Notes: a model not told the origin generated them from the letters alone. Positions 41,663-55,445 are shown, counted from the first letter of the stretch. The stretch is DNA of 64,000 bases from Bacillus halotolerans (GCF_001517105.1 NZ_LPVF01000009.1:489742-553741), one strand, 5' to 3'. Translations and numbers: made by a program.

Positions 41663-43300
41663 TTAATCAGCGGCATGTCTGCCTTTCTTTAAGAACCCCG
41701 GTAAACGGCGGCCGAATATTTTCTGTAAAAACCCTAAACGATAAGCGCAATACAGGTAGACAGCTCCGCCGACCACAGCAGCAATCAGCACGACGATCGC
41801 AGCATGCAGCTGGCCATCCTCGTAGGAGATGAAAAAGCTTAACACCCACTGGACGATTTTAACGGCTATCGCCATCACTGCTGACAAGAGCAGCATCAGA
41901 ACGCCCCGTTTCACTAATATTTTATACGAATAGCCGGCATGCCGTTTGATCATGATAAATCCGTATATAAGTGAAGCAGTATACCCGAGTGCCGTAGCTA
42001 AAATAGCGCCGTCAGCCTGCATCAGCTTAATCAGCGGGACATTCAGCACAAGTTTGATCACGACACCGATCACAAGACTGGCAACCGCAAATTTTTGCTT
42101 ATTGATGCCCTGCAATATGGCGGCGTTGACAGTAAACAAAGAGAACAAGATCGCAACTGGCGAATACCAAAACAGGATGTCTTTCCCCAATTCAGGATGA
42201 AGGCTCTCTGATCCGTAAAAGAACGTATACACAGGGCCTGCTAATACCGATATACCGACAACAGCCGGAATAATTAAAAACAGGATCGTCTGCATCGACT
42301 GGTTGATCTGCTGATTTAACAGCTTGTAGTTTCTGCTTGTAAACGATTCTGTGATCGTCGGAATTAAGGTCAGCCCGAATGCCGTCGCAAGAGAAACCGG
42401 GATCATTACGAGCTTCTGCACGTAAAGTGTCAGAATGGCCATCATATCCTGACTGATAGCTTGATGCCCCGCTTCAATCATGGCTTTGTTAAACGTATTT
42501 GTATCAATATAGTTATACAAAGGGATGGCTAGTCCGACAAACACGTAGGGAGCGGCATAGCTGAAGAGCTCGAAAAACATTTTCTTGTAGCTTAAATCTG
42601 CTGTCGGCCCCGTATTAGGCATCATCGCCAGCAGATTGCCTTTTCGTTTGTTCCAATAAATATACAATACGATCAGCCCGCCGAAGGCACCGATCAGCGC
42701 TGCAAAGGTTGCATAACCGACAGCGATCACAAGGCCGCCGTTTAAGACTTTCAAAATCAAGAAGGTCGCACTCAATAAAAAGATGATGCGGACAATCTGC
42801 TCAACAACTTGAGAGACAGCCGTAGGCCCCATCATTTGATGACCTTGGAAAAATCCGCGCACAAGACTCATAATCGGCACGACTAAAAGCGCTAAGCTGA
42901 CCATGCGGATGACATATACGACATGATCAATCGTCAAACCGTTATTATCTTTGCCCCCAAGCGATATTTCCGCAAAAAACGGAGCAGATAAATATAGTAT
43001 GAAAAAGGCAATCATTCCCGTTACAAGCATAACCGACATGCCCGCCTTCAGCATTTTTCTGCTTGTTTCATAATCCCCTTTGGAATTATATTTGGAAACA
43101 AATTTAGAAACGGCGGCCGGAAAGCCCATTGTGGCAATGTTCAAAAATAAAGTATATTGATTGTATCCGTATTGAAATAACGCACCGCCTGTCGCTCCGA
43201 CCATGATGCTGAAAGGAATTAAATAAACCATTCCCAGTATCCGTGAAATATATGTACCGAGCGTTAACACAAACGTGCCTCTTAACAGTTTGCTTGACAT
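41663..43300 (-). CDS. ytgP: Lipid II flippase candidate YtgP (MurJ/SpoVB-like)
   Basis: A 545-residue MOP-superfamily exporter with about 14 transmembrane helices, beginning [20 protein letters not shown]. It is the B. subtilis MurJ homologue that, redundantly with Amj, flips lipid II across the membrane; relatives include SpoVB. The segment [20 protein letters not shown] after helix 4 is typical of the PST subgroup. Convergent or divergent partners: rsuA-like gene follows; ytfP diverges upstream with a 204-bp gap that holds no other gene. Confidence 0.93.
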   Translation of the reverse strand: MSSKLLRGTFVLTLGTYISRILGMVYLIPFSIMVGATGGALFQYGYNQYTLFLNIATMGFPAAVSKFVSKYNSKGDYETSRKMLKAGMSVMLVTGMIAFFILYLSAPFFAEISLGGKDNNGLTIDHVVYVIRMVSLALLVVPIMSLVRGFFQGHQMMGPTAVSQVVEQIVRIIFLLSATFLILKVLNGGLVIAVGYATFAALIGAFGGLIVLYIYWNKRKGNLLAMMPNTGPTADLSYKKMFFELFSYAAPYVFVGLAIPLYNYIDTNTFNKAMIEAGHQAISQDMMAILTLYVQKLVMIPVSLATAFGLTLIPTITESFTSRNYKLLNQQINQSMQTILFLIIPAVVGISVLAGPVYTFFYGSESLHPELGKDILFWYSPVAILFSLFTVNAAILQGINKQKFAVASLVIGVVIKLVLNVPLIKLMQADGAILATALGYTASLIYGFIMIKRHAGYSYKILVKRGVLMLLLSAVMAIAVKIVQWVLSFFISYEDGQLHAAIVVLIAAVVGGAVYLYCAYRLGFLQKIFGRRLPGFLKKGRHAAD

Positions 43301-43504
43301 GTTTCTTCATCACCATTTTCTACGAAGATTCAACTTTTCTATTTTAACACAACTGGGCATATAGACGGTAATAAATACAAAAGCAATCTCAGGAACAATG
43401 CAAGTTTGCGGCAAAATACGTTTAAGCAGAACCTGTCTTTCGCTATAATAGTACTGCGGACAGCGTTCCGCACACGAAATGTAAAAAGAAAGTTGATGAT
43501 AAAA

Positions 43505-44767
43505 ATGAAGCAGTATGACGTAATTGTAATCGGCGGAGGCCCTTCAGGTCTGATGGCTGCCATTGCAGCCGGAGAACAGGGTGCTGATGTTTTGTTAATA
43601 GATAAAGGAACTAAGTTAGGCCGTAAACTTGCCATATCCGGAGGCGGCCGCTGCAATGTGACAAACCGCCTTCCTGTCGAAGAAATTATTAAGCACATCC
43701 CCGGCAACGGCCGTTTTTTATACAGTGCGTTTTCTGAATTTAATAACGAAGATATTATCAAGTTTTTTGAAAATCTCGGGATCAAATTGAAGGAAGAGGA
43801 TCACGGCCGGATGTTTCCGGTGACAGACAAAGCGCAAAGTGTTGTCGACGCGCTGTTAAACAGGCTGAAACAGCTGCGTGTGACGATCAGAACGAACGAA
43901 AAAATCAAATCTGTTACATACGAAGATGGTCATACGGCAGGCATTGTGACGAATAATGGCGAAATGATTCATAGTCAGGCAGTCATTATCGCGGTTGGCG
44001 GAAAAAGCGTTCCCCATACCGGCAGCACGGGTGATGGCTATGAATGGGCCGAAGCCGCAGGCCACACCATAACAGAGCTGTTCCCGACAGAGGTGCCCGT
44101 CACATCTGCCGAGCCGTTTATTAAGAAAAAAACACTGCAGGGTTTATCGCTCAGAGATGTCGCCGTCAGTGTATTAAACAAAAAAGGCAAAGCCATTATC
44201 ACACATAAGATGGACATGCTGTTTACTCATTTCGGCCTCTCAGGCCCCGCCATACTCAGGTGCAGCCAGTTTATCGTGAAAGAGCTGAAAAAACAGCCGG
44301 AAGTGCCCGTCAGAATTGATTTGTTTCCGGATATCAAGGAAGAAACGCTATTCCAAAAGATGCACAAGGAGCTGAAAGACGCGCCGAAAAAAGCGTTAAA
44401 AAATGTGCTGAAGCCTTGGATGCAGGAACGCTACCTTCTTTTCCTGCTCGAAAAAAACGGCATTTCACCGAACATATCATTTTCTGAGCTGCCGAAGGAG
44501 CCTTTCAGACAATTTGTCAAAGACTGCAAGCAATTTACCGTTCTCGCAAACGGCACGCTGTCTCTAGACAAAGCATTTGTCACAGGAGGCGGTGTATCGG
44601 TAAAGGAGATTGACCCGAAAAAGATGGCGTCTAAAAAAATGGACGGCCTGTATTTTTGCGGAGAAATCTTAGATATTCACGGTTATACAGGCGGATACAA
44701 TATCACATCTGCGCTCGTCACAGGCAGACTCGCCGGACTGAATGCCGGACGCTTTTCCCGTATGTAA
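43505..44767 (+). CDS. ytfP: HI0933-family flavoprotein YtfP
   Basis: A 420-residue NAD(P)/FAD-dependent flavoprotein of the HI0933/BaiN-like family. It has the dinucleotide-binding motif [14 protein letters not shown] (about 6-19), [33 protein letters not shown] and a C-terminal [17 protein letters not shown] motif. Substrate unknown. ATG 43505 (MKQYDVIVI) gives the family length; the frame is open further upstream but without a ribosome site. Diverges from ytgP. Confidence 0.92.
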   Translation: MKQYDVIVIGGGPSGLMAAIAAGEQGADVLLIDKGTKLGRKLAISGGGRCNVTNRLPVEEIIKHIPGNGRFLYSAFSEFNNEDIIKFFENLGIKLKEEDHGRMFPVTDKAQSVVDALLNRLKQLRVTIRTNEKIKSVTYEDGHTAGIVTNNGEMIHSQAVIIAVGGKSVPHTGSTGDGYEWAEAAGHTITELFPTEVPVTSAEPFIKKKTLQGLSLRDVAVSVLNKKGKAIITHKMDMLFTHFGLSGPAILRCSQFIVKELKKQPEVPVRIDLFPDIKEETLFQKMHKELKDAPKKALKNVLKPWMQERYLLFLLEKNGISPNISFSELPKEPFRQFVKDCKQFTVLANGTLSLDKAFVTGGGVSVKEIDPKKMASKKMDGLYFCGEILDIHGYTGGYNITSALVTGRLAGLNAGRFSRM

Positions 44768-44960
44768 ACATTAGACTTTTCAAATTCTTACAGCATGCCG
44801 GGCATTTGAAAAATTCCCGCAAAAATGTTAGGGTGAGATTTGTTTTGTTTCACCTGATTGCGGGGTAATTTACAGGAAGGAATGATCTGCCATCGTACGA
44901 CCATACTAAGCCTGCGAGGAAGATATAGGCGTACACAAAAAAATCAGAGGGTGAGAATGT

Positions 44961-46493
44961 TTGAAGAATATATCTAGTGTATTTTGGATTGTGATTGTCA
45001 TCACAGCCGCAGCCGTTTTGTGGGGCGTTATTTCTCCTGACAGCCTGCAAAACGTGTCTCAATCGGCACAATCGTTTATAACAGATTCATTTGGTTGGTA
45101 TTATCTATTAGTTGTCTCTTTGTTTGTCGGGTTCTGTCTCTTTTTAATTGTCAGCCCGATCGGAAAAATCAAACTGGGGAAACCGGATGAAAAACCGGAA
45201 TTCGGGTTATTATCTTGGTTTGCCATGCTGTTCAGTGCAGGCATGGGAATCGGCTTAGTATTCTATGGTGCGGCTGAACCGATCAGCCATTACGCAATTA
45301 GCTCTCCATCAGGTGAAACAGAAACCCCCCAAGCCTTCAGAGATGCGCTCCGGTACACGTTTTTCCACTGGGGACTGCACGCTTGGGCCATTTATGCCGT
45401 CGTGGCATTATGTATCGCATATTTTCAATTCCGCAAAGACGCGCCTGGATTAATCAGCAGCACACTGACTCCGATTCTCGGCGATAAAGTAAACGGCCCG
45501 ATCGGTAAACTGATTGACTGTATTGCTGTTTTTGCAACAGTTGTCGGCGTTGCAACGAGTCTGGGGATCGGCGCAACTCAAATTAACGGCGGATTGAATT
45601 ACCTATTCGGAATTCCGAATCATTTTATCGTTCAATTGATTTTGATTATCATTGTAACAGTGCTCTTTTTACTATCGGCTTGGAGCGGACTCGGAAAAGG
45701 CATTAAGTATTTAAGCAACACCAATATGGTGCTAGCCGGATTGCTGATGCTGTTTATGCTGGTTGTCGGACCTACCGTTTTGATCATGAACTCACTTACA
45801 GATTCAATTGGGCAGTATATTCAAAACATTGTTCAAATGAGCTTCAGACTGGCGCCGAACGATCCAGGCAAACGTGAATGGATCAACGGCTGGACGATTT
45901 TCTATTGGGCATGGTGGATTTCCTGGTCTCCATTTGTCGGCATTTTCATCGCCCGTGTATCCCGAGGCCGGACAATCCGTGAATTTTTGATCGGCGTCCT
46001 GGTGGCACCATGTATTTTGGCTTTCCTATGGTTCTCCATTTTCGGTGTTTCCGCAATGGACCTTCAGCAAAAAGGTATCTTTAATGTGGCAAAGCAGTCT
46101 TCCGAAACGATGCTGTTCGGAACACTTGATCACTATCCGCTGACGATGATCACGTCTATCCTGGCATTGATCCTGATCGCCGTGTTCTTTATCACATCAG
46201 CTGATTCAGCGACATTTGTCCTTGGTATGCAGACGACATACGGTTCATTAAACCCGGCTAATTCAGTCAAATTCAGCTGGGGTATCATTCAGTCTGCTAT
46301 GGCAGCTGCGCTCTTGTATTCCGGCGGACTTGCCGCTTTGCAAAACACAGCGATTCTGGCGGCACTGCCGTTTTCAATTGTTATCCTGCTCATGATTGCT
46401 GCTCTTTATAAAGCATTGGCAAGAGAACGAAGAGAAATCAGAGCAGCAGAGAAATTCCAGAAACCGAGAAGCCCAAGAGTGAAAAAGGCTTAA
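44961..46493 (+). CDS. opuD: Glycine betaine transporter OpuD (BCCT family)
   Basis: Secondary transporter for the osmoprotectant glycine betaine, 510 residues with 12 helices. BCCT hallmarks: [14 protein letters not shown] in TM3-4, the Trp-rich box [20 protein letters not shown] (20 residues of TM8) and [15 protein letters not shown]. Begins at TTG 44961 after AGGGTGAG. The C-terminus is a charged tail, as in osmosensing BCCT carriers. A possible sigma-B promoter (GTTTTG-15-GGGTAA, 44842-44868) lies 90 bp upstream. Single gene with its own terminator. Confidence 0.94.
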   Translation: MKNISSVFWIVIVITAAAVLWGVISPDSLQNVSQSAQSFITDSFGWYYLLVVSLFVGFCLFLIVSPIGKIKLGKPDEKPEFGLLSWFAMLFSAGMGIGLVFYGAAEPISHYAISSPSGETETPQAFRDALRYTFFHWGLHAWAIYAVVALCIAYFQFRKDAPGLISSTLTPILGDKVNGPIGKLIDCIAVFATVVGVATSLGIGATQINGGLNYLFGIPNHFIVQLILIIIVTVLFLLSAWSGLGKGIKYLSNTNMVLAGLLMLFMLVVGPTVLIMNSLTDSIGQYIQNIVQMSFRLAPNDPGKREWINGWTIFYWAWWISWSPFVGIFIARVSRGRTIREFLIGVLVAPCILAFLWFSIFGVSAMDLQQKGIFNVAKQSSETMLFGTLDHYPLTMITSILALILIAVFFITSADSATFVLGMQTTYGSLNPANSVKFSWGIIQSAMAAALLYSGGLAALQNTAILAALPFSIVILLMIAALYKALARERREIRAAEKFQKPRSPRVKKA

Positions 46494-46497
46494 CCAT

Positions 46498-46540
46498 AAA
46501 AAAGATCTTTCCGCAGTCCGCGGGAAGATCTTTTTTTTAT
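46498..46540 (+). terminator. opuD/cse60 bidirectional terminator
   Basis: AAAAAAGATCTT(T)CC / GG(A)AGATCTTTTTT hairpin between convergent opuD and cse60. Confidence 0.85.
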
Positions 46541-46719
46541 TTTCGATATAGAATGAGTGCGGAAAAACAGTAGAGCTGCTCGCCTTCAGGGTCACATGCC
46601 GCTGAAACCGTATATTTGATATCAACCAGCTGCTCTTCCGATATTCCTTTTAAAAATGAATTGATCTCCGTTTGCAAATCTTTTTCATGCTCTTCATCAA
46701 ACACTGCTACCTTCAGCAT
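46537..46719 (-). CDS. cse60: Small sporulation protein Cse60 (YteV)
   Basis: A 60-residue acidic protein starting MLKVAVFDEEHEKDLQTE and ending FSALILYRK. It belongs to the Cse60 family, a sigma-E-dependent sporulation protein in B. subtilis (from memory, yteV equals cse60). GAAAGGAG precedes the ATG. The 63-bp gap before it contains a CATATATTG/ATAGATTG pair that might be a weak sigma-E promoter, but I would not rely on it. Function unknown. Confidence 0.85.
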   Translation of the reverse strand: MLKVAVFDEEHEKDLQTEINSFLKGISEEQLVDIKYTVSAACDPEGEQLYCFSALILYRK

Positions 46720-46782
46720 TTATCCGCTCTCCTTTCTCTATCAATCTATTCCGTTTGGAATCAATATATGATAGAGAAATGT

Positions 46783-47451
46783 TTACCTCGTCTCCGGATA
46801 AAAAGCTTCTGGTTTAGGATGCTTCTTTGCCGGTTCATGGTCCTGCTGCTCCAGCTTCACCAAGACGGCAAAAGCGATCCTCATGTGGCAGTAGCTGATG
46901 AGACTGACGCTGAAAAAAGGGACAATTCCCGGCAGATAAGCCAGCAGGAAAAAGAGCGCGACCGTCAGCGCAAGCATGACGAGGGTATATTGTAAGTACG
47001 CCACACTCAGCAAGAGGGAAAACTTAAAATACAGGCGCTTTTTCCAATCAAAGTGGACGAGCAGCGGAAACACATAAAAAAGCATTGATACAAACAGAAA
47101 GCCAAATATCATAATAGCAAAGCGCAGGATATGCAATAAAAAGTGGCTTGGGTAAATAAAGGCCAAATCGATATAAATGATCAAACCGATTAACACCAGT
47201 ACAGCACCGATCAGATTGGAACGGAGAAATTCAGCTTTGTATTCCCGCCAAAATGTCGGCAGCACCGGAACGTGATCCTGACCCTGAATCCATTTTCGCA
47301 TAACAGCGAATAAAGCGGCAGTCGCGGGCATGACACCGAGCACTCCGAGACCGATGATCGTAAAAAGCAGCCAAAGCAAATTGGTATACGCAAACCTCAT
47401 GATCCACTCGCAAAAACGCAGCACCCGCGCCATTGATCCGTCATGTTCCAC
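46783..47451 (-). CDS. yteU: DUF624 membrane protein YteU
   Basis: A 222-residue integral membrane protein of the DUF624/YesL family with about five helices (first helix in the LLWLLFTIIGLGVLG region). YesL-type proteins occur beside ABC sugar transporters for pectin fragments and may be accessory subunits; function unproven. GTG 47451 follows GAGGAGGGG at eight bases. Last gene of the yteP-R-S-T-U run, 21 bp after yteT. Confidence 0.9.
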   Translation of the reverse strand: MEHDGSMARVLRFCEWIMRFAYTNLLWLLFTIIGLGVLGVMPATAALFAVMRKWIQGQDHVPVLPTFWREYKAEFLRSNLIGAVLVLIGLIIYIDLAFIYPSHFLLHILRFAIMIFGFLFVSMLFYVFPLLVHFDWKKRLYFKFSLLLSVAYLQYTLVMLALTVALFFLLAYLPGIVPFFSVSLISYCHMRIAFAVLVKLEQQDHEPAKKHPKPEAFYPETR

Positions 47452-47472
47452 GAAAGCCCCTCCTCTTCGCTT

Positions 47473-48762
47473 TTATACATTTTGCATATGAAAAAGCTGT
47501 TTAATATCAATTGGTTTCTTTTCAACAACGGAGCGCCATATTCCCTCACCGACCGCGATAGAATAGGCTCCGGCTTCGGCTCCGGCCAAAATGTCATACT
47601 GGCGCAGCGGATCTTTGCCTATAAATAGATCAGCAAGCAAAAGCGGATCACCTCCGCCGTGTCCTCCCTCGTTTTTGACGACTTGAATGGTCTGCTTCGA
47701 TTCAAAAAGCGGATAATACTCAATCGTCTGCTCGGGAAAAGCAAACGGAATTCTGGAAGGCTCATGGAATTCATTTGATTCAATGCGTCCTTTTGTGCCG
47801 TTTATCGTAAGGCGGTAGCCTTCGTACGGAGCGGAAAATGTGATCGAGTAGCTTAAAAGCGCACCGCCGTCATATTTGACAGCCGCCACATACGTATCCT
47901 CAATGTCGATCTCCTCGTCAAAAATGCACGCGTCAGGGCGATATGCGGTATATAAGCTTGACTGGTCTGCATCCGCCTTGAGATGATCATCCTTTACAGA
48001 AGCTTTAGAGGCACGGGGGTGCCATCTCGCATAGTAATGGCATTTCTCTTTGACCCGGCATGTGCCGCAAAAACGCCCATCTTCTTCCGGCAGCGGATTC
48101 CACTCACTGTCCGGCCCGTAGTAATTCAACTCGCCGTAAGCAAATACCTCCGCCGGGTTTTGGCCGAGCCACCAATTCACCAGATCGAAATGATGTGTGG
48201 ATTTATGGACAGAAAGGCCGCCGGAAAATTGCCTGGATCGGTTCCAGCGTTTAAAATAGCTGGCGCCGTGATAGGTATCAATATACCAATTCAAATCAAC
48301 AGAGGTGACCCTTCCTATTTTTCCTTCTAAAATCATTTCTTTGATTTTCCGATGATACGGGCTGTAGCGGTAATTAAACGCAACAGTAACCTTCCCTTTG
48401 CTTTTCGCTTCTGCCTCAAGCACCCGCTTTGCATCCTGCACCGTCGTGACCATCGGTTTTTCCGTTATGACATCCGTATCCCACTGAAGGCTTCTCAATA
48501 TATAGGTGATATGGGTGTCATCCCTTCCCGTCACAATCACAATGTCTGGCTTCGAAACGCTCATCATATTATCAAAATCTTCTTCTTTATACTCCGGTAC
48601 TTGTGCAAGCTCCGGAAATGCCTCTTTGCAGACGGCGAATCGTTTCGGATCGGCATCCAGCAATCCCGTAATTTGATAAGTGGATGTAAACTGTTTGAGC
48701 AGCGGTTTGATAAACATGCTGAGGGCTCTGCTGCTTAATCCGCAAATGACGATGCTTTTCAA
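47473..48762 (-). CDS. yteT: Gfo/Idh/MocA-family oxidoreductase YteT
   Basis: A 429-residue NAD(P)-dependent dehydrogenase: N-terminal Rossmann fold (about 1-120) with VICGLSSRA, the EKPM motif (TEKPMVTTVQDA, Lys near residue 99) and a C-terminal alpha/beta domain. A Cys-rich insert (CGTCRVKEKCHYY, about 235) is unusual for the family and could bind metal. Probably acts on a sugar released from rhamnogalacturonan. TTG 48762 is used, following GGGGTGGGG. Between yteS and yteU. Confidence 0.9.
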   Translation of the reverse strand: MKSIVICGLSSRALSMFIKPLLKQFTSTYQITGLLDADPKRFAVCKEAFPELAQVPEYKEEDFDNMMSVSKPDIVIVTGRDDTHITYILRSLQWDTDVITEKPMVTTVQDAKRVLEAEAKSKGKVTVAFNYRYSPYHRKIKEMILEGKIGRVTSVDLNWYIDTYHGASYFKRWNRSRQFSGGLSVHKSTHHFDLVNWWLGQNPAEVFAYGELNYYGPDSEWNPLPEEDGRFCGTCRVKEKCHYYARWHPRASKASVKDDHLKADADQSSLYTAYRPDACIFDEEIDIEDTYVAAVKYDGGALLSYSITFSAPYEGYRLTINGTKGRIESNEFHEPSRIPFAFPEQTIEYYPLFESKQTIQVVKNEGGHGGGDPLLLADLFIGKDPLRQYDILAGAEAGAYSIAVGEGIWRSVVEKKPIDIKQLFHMQNV

Positions 48763-48774
48763 TGGTCCCCACCC

Positions 48775-51369
<2,595 letters not shown>

Positions 51370-51576
51370 CTTTTTCAAAGCCTCCTTTCACGGGTTCTTG
51401 TTTTCACTGTAGCGCAGCGTACAAAAGTCCGTCTACAATCATATGATCACATTCTGCCTGAGCCCTTTGTCATCAAGAATTTCGCGCCTCTATCTGAAAA
51501 AAAGACACCGATATTAGAAAATGATTATTGACAGTATCTATCAATCTTTGGATTAATTGTATTAAGGTGTTATGAA

Positions 51577-53892
51577 ATGGGGGGTTTTATGAAAAGAAGC
51601 CAATACAAGTTTTATTACAAACTCATCACGTTTTTTTGTTTACTCAGCACCATTCCCGTCATTTTGGTCGGTTTGTTTTCGTACGAGCACTCTCAGAAAA
51701 CGGCCATCTCCAACGTTTCGGAGGAAAAACTCGACACGCTCCAGCAGACCCAGCTAAGCATCGAGCACATCCTAAAAACCGTCGATCATTCTTTAACCCA
51801 CTATGTGAGTTCGCCGCCTCTCCTCCGCACACTGTCCGAGCCTTTGCACTCTGACCAATTTCAAATCTATGACCAAGTGAACCGAGAGCTCAACTATTTG
51901 CAAAGCTTTGATACCGATTTGTCCAACATGACACTTGTCAGCTATATGAAAAATTGGTACATGAACAATTCCGGTCTGTACCGCATGAATACGGACTCCC
52001 TTCATAAAGCAGCCGAGGCGTATTCGAAAAAACAAGCCAGCCGGTCCTATTGGACGCTGGAAAAAAACAACCGTATGATCTCCACAAAGGAAGGCACTTC
52101 AGAAAGCTGCCGGTATAATATCAATTTGATTAAGCAGCTCCCGCTGAACAGCACAAACACGAAGGGACTGGCAGCCGCAAGCATCCCAAGCTGTTCACTC
52201 GTTAAAAATATGCCTGATTATTCAAGGGCAAACAGCGTGTTTATCATTGATGAAAAGGGCCGTATCATCCTTCACAACAACATGTCTGATATAGGCGATT
52301 CTCTTCAGAACGACGATTTTGTCAAAAAAATGCTGACGCAAAGCTCCAAAAGCGGCCAGTTTGAAACAGTCATTGACCGCATTCATTATAAAGTGACCTA
52401 TCAAAAATCAGACTATAACACGTGGACTTATTTTTCTCTCGTTTCCCTGCCCGAACTAAAAAAAGAAGCCAAGTCGATCGGCTGGATCACCTTTACGGTA
52501 TGCTTCGTTTTGTTAACGCTTTCATTATTATTCTCTTGGCTGGGTTCCCGCCATTTTTATAAGCCGATCCGGCTGCTTTATGAATCATTTGCGCGGCACG
52601 GAGCCTTTCCAGAAAAACAGCCTCATCAAAATGAGTTTGAATTAATTGAGCAAAGCTTCAAGCAGCTCAAAAACAGAAACGACGACCTTGAAGAAACAAT
52701 GAGGCAGCAGGCCACTCATCTTCAGCAATATTTTATGGTCAGGCTTATGCTTGGAAAGCTGACGGAAGAGGAGGTCAATAACCGCTTTGAAAGCCTCGGC
52801 TTAAAACAAAAATGGCGGCATCTCGCCCTGCTGGTGCTCCAAATTGACACGCTGAATCAGACACCGTATGAGAAAAAAGATATGGATCTGCTGTTGTTTG
52901 CCGTCAACAGCCTGATTGAGCGGAACATCCCCGCGGAAAAACGCCTCGCACCAGCGGTAGTCGATAAACAGCAGGCAACCATATTGATGAATGAGAGCGG
53001 AACAAAAGAGGCATTTATGGCCGAGCTGAATGATACTGCCCGGATGATTCAGGATACAGTTGAAGCTGAACTGCACCTGTCTGTCAGCATCGGCGTCAGC
53101 CAGCCGTTTGATGCATTAGCAATGGCGAAAAACGCCTATGCGGAAGGCTTAGAAGCGTTAAAATACCGGCTGAAAGCAGAAAACAAATCGATTATCTTTT
53201 ATGAAGACCTGGATCAGAAAAAAACGTTCAAAACCCATTTTCCGAAGCAGCTTCAGCATGAACTGTTCGATGCTGTAAAAGCCGGTGACAAGGAGAAAGC
53301 AGACAAATGCCTGCACGCGATTTTACAGTCGATTTTTACACACAACACCAACCCGTACCAATTTCAGATCGCAATCGCCCGTTTTCTGAATCATGTCATT
53401 GAACTGATGCATGTACTCGGAATTGAACTATTTGAGCTTGAAGAAAACAAAATGCTGTATGACCAAATTTTTGAATTGAAAACATTCGAGGATACTGAAA
53501 ACTGGCTGAAGCAAGAATTCATTGATCCGATGACAGACAAAGTAAATGCCCGGGCCGATGCACAGTACAAAAATATTTCCGACAACATAATCCATATCAT
53601 CCACCATGAGTTTGAATCCGATTTAACGCTGGACGAAATTGCCCGCAGGCTGCATTACAACCCGAACTACTTAAGCAGTATTTTCAAAAAAGAAATGGGC
53701 ATTTCATTCAGCGAGTATGTCTCAAATTACCGCCACCATATGGCAAAAAGCTGGCTGGCTGAATCCGACATGGCGGTGAAAGACATAGCTGAAAAGCTCA
53801 AATACAAAAACTCGCAAAACTTTATCAGATCCTTCAAAAAGCTGGAAGGCATCACACCGGGCAGCTACCGCCAGCAAAAAAGAAGCATATAA
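51577..53892 (+). CDS. ytdP: AraC-family membrane-bound transcriptional regulator YtdP
   Basis: A 771-residue regulator of the YesS/YtdP type: a transmembrane helix (about 16-36), a Cache-like extracellular sensor (about 40-300), a second helix (about 306-326), a central domain, and a C-terminal AraC double helix-turn-helix (about 665-770, LTLDEIARRLHYNPNYLSSI and VKDIAEKLKYKNSQNFIRSF). It probably senses pectin oligosaccharides and activates the flanking yteP and ytcPQ genes. ATG 51577 follows AAGGTGTTATGAA. TTGACA at 51529-51534 may be its -35. Confidence 0.92.
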   Translation: MGGFMKRSQYKFYYKLITFFCLLSTIPVILVGLFSYEHSQKTAISNVSEEKLDTLQQTQLSIEHILKTVDHSLTHYVSSPPLLRTLSEPLHSDQFQIYDQVNRELNYLQSFDTDLSNMTLVSYMKNWYMNNSGLYRMNTDSLHKAAEAYSKKQASRSYWTLEKNNRMISTKEGTSESCRYNINLIKQLPLNSTNTKGLAAASIPSCSLVKNMPDYSRANSVFIIDEKGRIILHNNMSDIGDSLQNDDFVKKMLTQSSKSGQFETVIDRIHYKVTYQKSDYNTWTYFSLVSLPELKKEAKSIGWITFTVCFVLLTLSLLFSWLGSRHFYKPIRLLYESFARHGAFPEKQPHQNEFELIEQSFKQLKNRNDDLEETMRQQATHLQQYFMVRLMLGKLTEEEVNNRFESLGLKQKWRHLALLVLQIDTLNQTPYEKKDMDLLLFAVNSLIERNIPAEKRLAPAVVDKQQATILMNESGTKEAFMAELNDTARMIQDTVEAELHLSVSIGVSQPFDALAMAKNAYAEGLEALKYRLKAENKSIIFYEDLDQKKTFKTHFPKQLQHELFDAVKAGDKEKADKCLHAILQSIFTHNTNPYQFQIAIARFLNHVIELMHVLGIELFELEENKMLYDQIFELKTFEDTENWLKQEFIDPMTDKVNARADAQYKNISDNIIHIIHHEFESDLTLDEIARRLHYNPNYLSSIFKKEMGISFSEYVSNYRHHMAKSWLAESDMAVKDIAEKLKYKNSQNFIRSFKKLEGITPGSYRQQKRSI

Positions 53893-53930
53893 AAACCCAA
53901 AACCGCTTGCACGTTTTGGGTTTTTTCAAT
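53888..53930 (+). terminator. ytdP/ytcQ bidirectional terminator
   Basis: AAAACCCAAAAC ... GTTTTGGGTTTTTT hairpin between convergent ytdP and ytcQ. Confidence 0.88.
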
Positions 53931-53931
53931 A

Positions 53932-55422
53932 TTACTTTGTTTTTTTAAACGCTTCCTCGTATTCCTGAATAATCTGCTTTCCTCCGCTTGTTTCCCATTT
54001 TTCAACTTCTTTATCAAACTGGCTTTCTGTAATTTCTCCGATCATATATTTATAGGTGGCATCGTCTATCATTTTTTTCAGTTCATCTCCGCGTTCAGAC
54101 TCCGCGGCGGAATACAAACTCTCTGCCGGATTGGAGACGATGATGTTTTCATTGTCTTCCGTGAGCTCCTCGTACGCTGTCCGCAGCGGATCACCGGTGT
54201 TTTTTAAGTAGGCTTTATCGATAGCGATTAAGGCGGACAGCGGCTGAATATCCATCTGCCAATCTTTTACCTGGCTTTCTTTTCTTGTGAATGTTTTGCC
54301 TTTGCCTTTATTATAATGAACCCCGTCAATGCCGTATGTCATCAGGCTGTAGACGTCCTCTTCGGATATTCGGTCAAAGAACGCCAAGATCCGTTTCAGC
54401 TCGCTTTCTGATTTCACACTCGTTTTCGGGAAAGCAAATACACCGTTATGCCCACCTGACGCCCATACACGCTCTTTTCCGTCAGGGCCTTTTATGCGGT
54501 TGATGATCTCCAGCTCCATTGATTTATCGGAGGCATTGTCACGCAAATTGACAGCGTCCACCATATTCCCGATATAGATGCCGGCTTTTCCTTGAGAAAA
54601 CAGCTCCTGCTGCTGGGTTTTGCTTGTGACCGGAAAGTCTTTATTCATGTAGCCGTTATCACGCAGTTTTTTCATGTAATCCATCGTGTCTTTGTATTCT
54701 TTCGTCATGAAATCAGGCGTAAATGTGCCGTTTGATTCCTTCCAGTCTGTCGGCATGCCTTCATATGAGCCAAGCGTCTTAAAAGCGCCGTAAATCAGAT
54801 CATTTCGGTCAGTCAATCCGAATGTATCATCTTTTCCATCCTTGTCCGGGTCGTTCTCTGTAAACGCTTTGGCAACCTCATAAAGATCATCCAGCGTTTC
54901 CGGCGTTTTCAAATTCAAATTGTCCAGCCAGTCCTTCCGAATGACGATGCCTTGTCTCGAGAGGGGACGCTCTCTGTATATCCCGTAAAGCTTGCCATCG
55001 ATTGTGACATTTTTATTAATGAGTTTATTCATCTTGTTTAAATTCGGATAATCTTTGATATAATCGCCGATTTCCCAGAACATTCCCGATCTGAAGGCAT
55101 TCATGACAGACGAATTTTTAATGTCTTGAATCGTCACGATTTGCGGGAGATTGCCGGCTGCAAGCGCCGCATTCAGTCTGTCTTCTTTTACCGCATCAGG
55201 AACCCACGTGATGTCCAGTTCTGTATTTGTCAGCTTCTCAATTTCTTTGATCGCCCTGTCTTTCGGCGGCTGCTGGTGATACAAAATCGCCATCATAGAC
55301 AGCTTTACCTTTGAATCCGAGTCCGCCTTGCCTGATGATTGATCAGCCCCTTTACAGCCCGCCATCACTCCTCCGAGAGCAAATACAAGCACAATCAGAA
55401 GCACCCTCCATTTGTTTCCCAT
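53932..55422 (-). CDS. ytcQ: Extracellular solute-binding lipoprotein YtcQ
   Basis: ABC importer binding protein of the LplA/family 1 type, 496 residues. Signal peptide with lipobox VMAGC (Cys near residue 23), followed by a two-lobe binding fold; DPDKDGKDDTFGLT is a calcium-like loop commonly seen in these lipoproteins. I chose ATG 55422 (MGNKW), five bases after GGAGGG; an upstream ATG at 55440 also has a possible ribosome site and would add six residues. It directly follows ytcP and probably delivers oligosaccharides to YteP-YtcP. Confidence 0.92.
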   Translation of the reverse strand: MGNKWRVLLIVLVFALGGVMAGCKGADQSSGKADSDSKVKLSMMAILYHQQPPKDRAIKEIEKLTNTELDITWVPDAVKEDRLNAALAAGNLPQIVTIQDIKNSSVMNAFRSGMFWEIGDYIKDYPNLNKMNKLINKNVTIDGKLYGIYRERPLSRQGIVIRKDWLDNLNLKTPETLDDLYEVAKAFTENDPDKDGKDDTFGLTDRNDLIYGAFKTLGSYEGMPTDWKESNGTFTPDFMTKEYKDTMDYMKKLRDNGYMNKDFPVTSKTQQQELFSQGKAGIYIGNMVDAVNLRDNASDKSMELEIINRIKGPDGKERVWASGGHNGVFAFPKTSVKSESELKRILAFFDRISEEDVYSLMTYGIDGVHYNKGKGKTFTRKESQVKDWQMDIQPLSALIAIDKAYLKNTGDPLRTAYEELTEDNENIIVSNPAESLYSAAESERGDELKKMIDDATYKYMIGEITESQFDKEVEKWETSGGKQIIQEYEEAFKKTK

Positions 55423-55445
55423 GATATCCCTCCGTTTCATATTCT

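Noticed and set aside
44777..44815. Inverted repeat TTTTCAAAT ... ATTTGAAAA after ytfP
   Set aside because: AT-rich stem with a long loop and no T-run; too weak to call a terminator.
51410..51430. cre-like TGTAGCGCAGCGTACA before yteP
   Set aside because: The centre is wrong and the arms are not symmetric; not a credible CcpA site.
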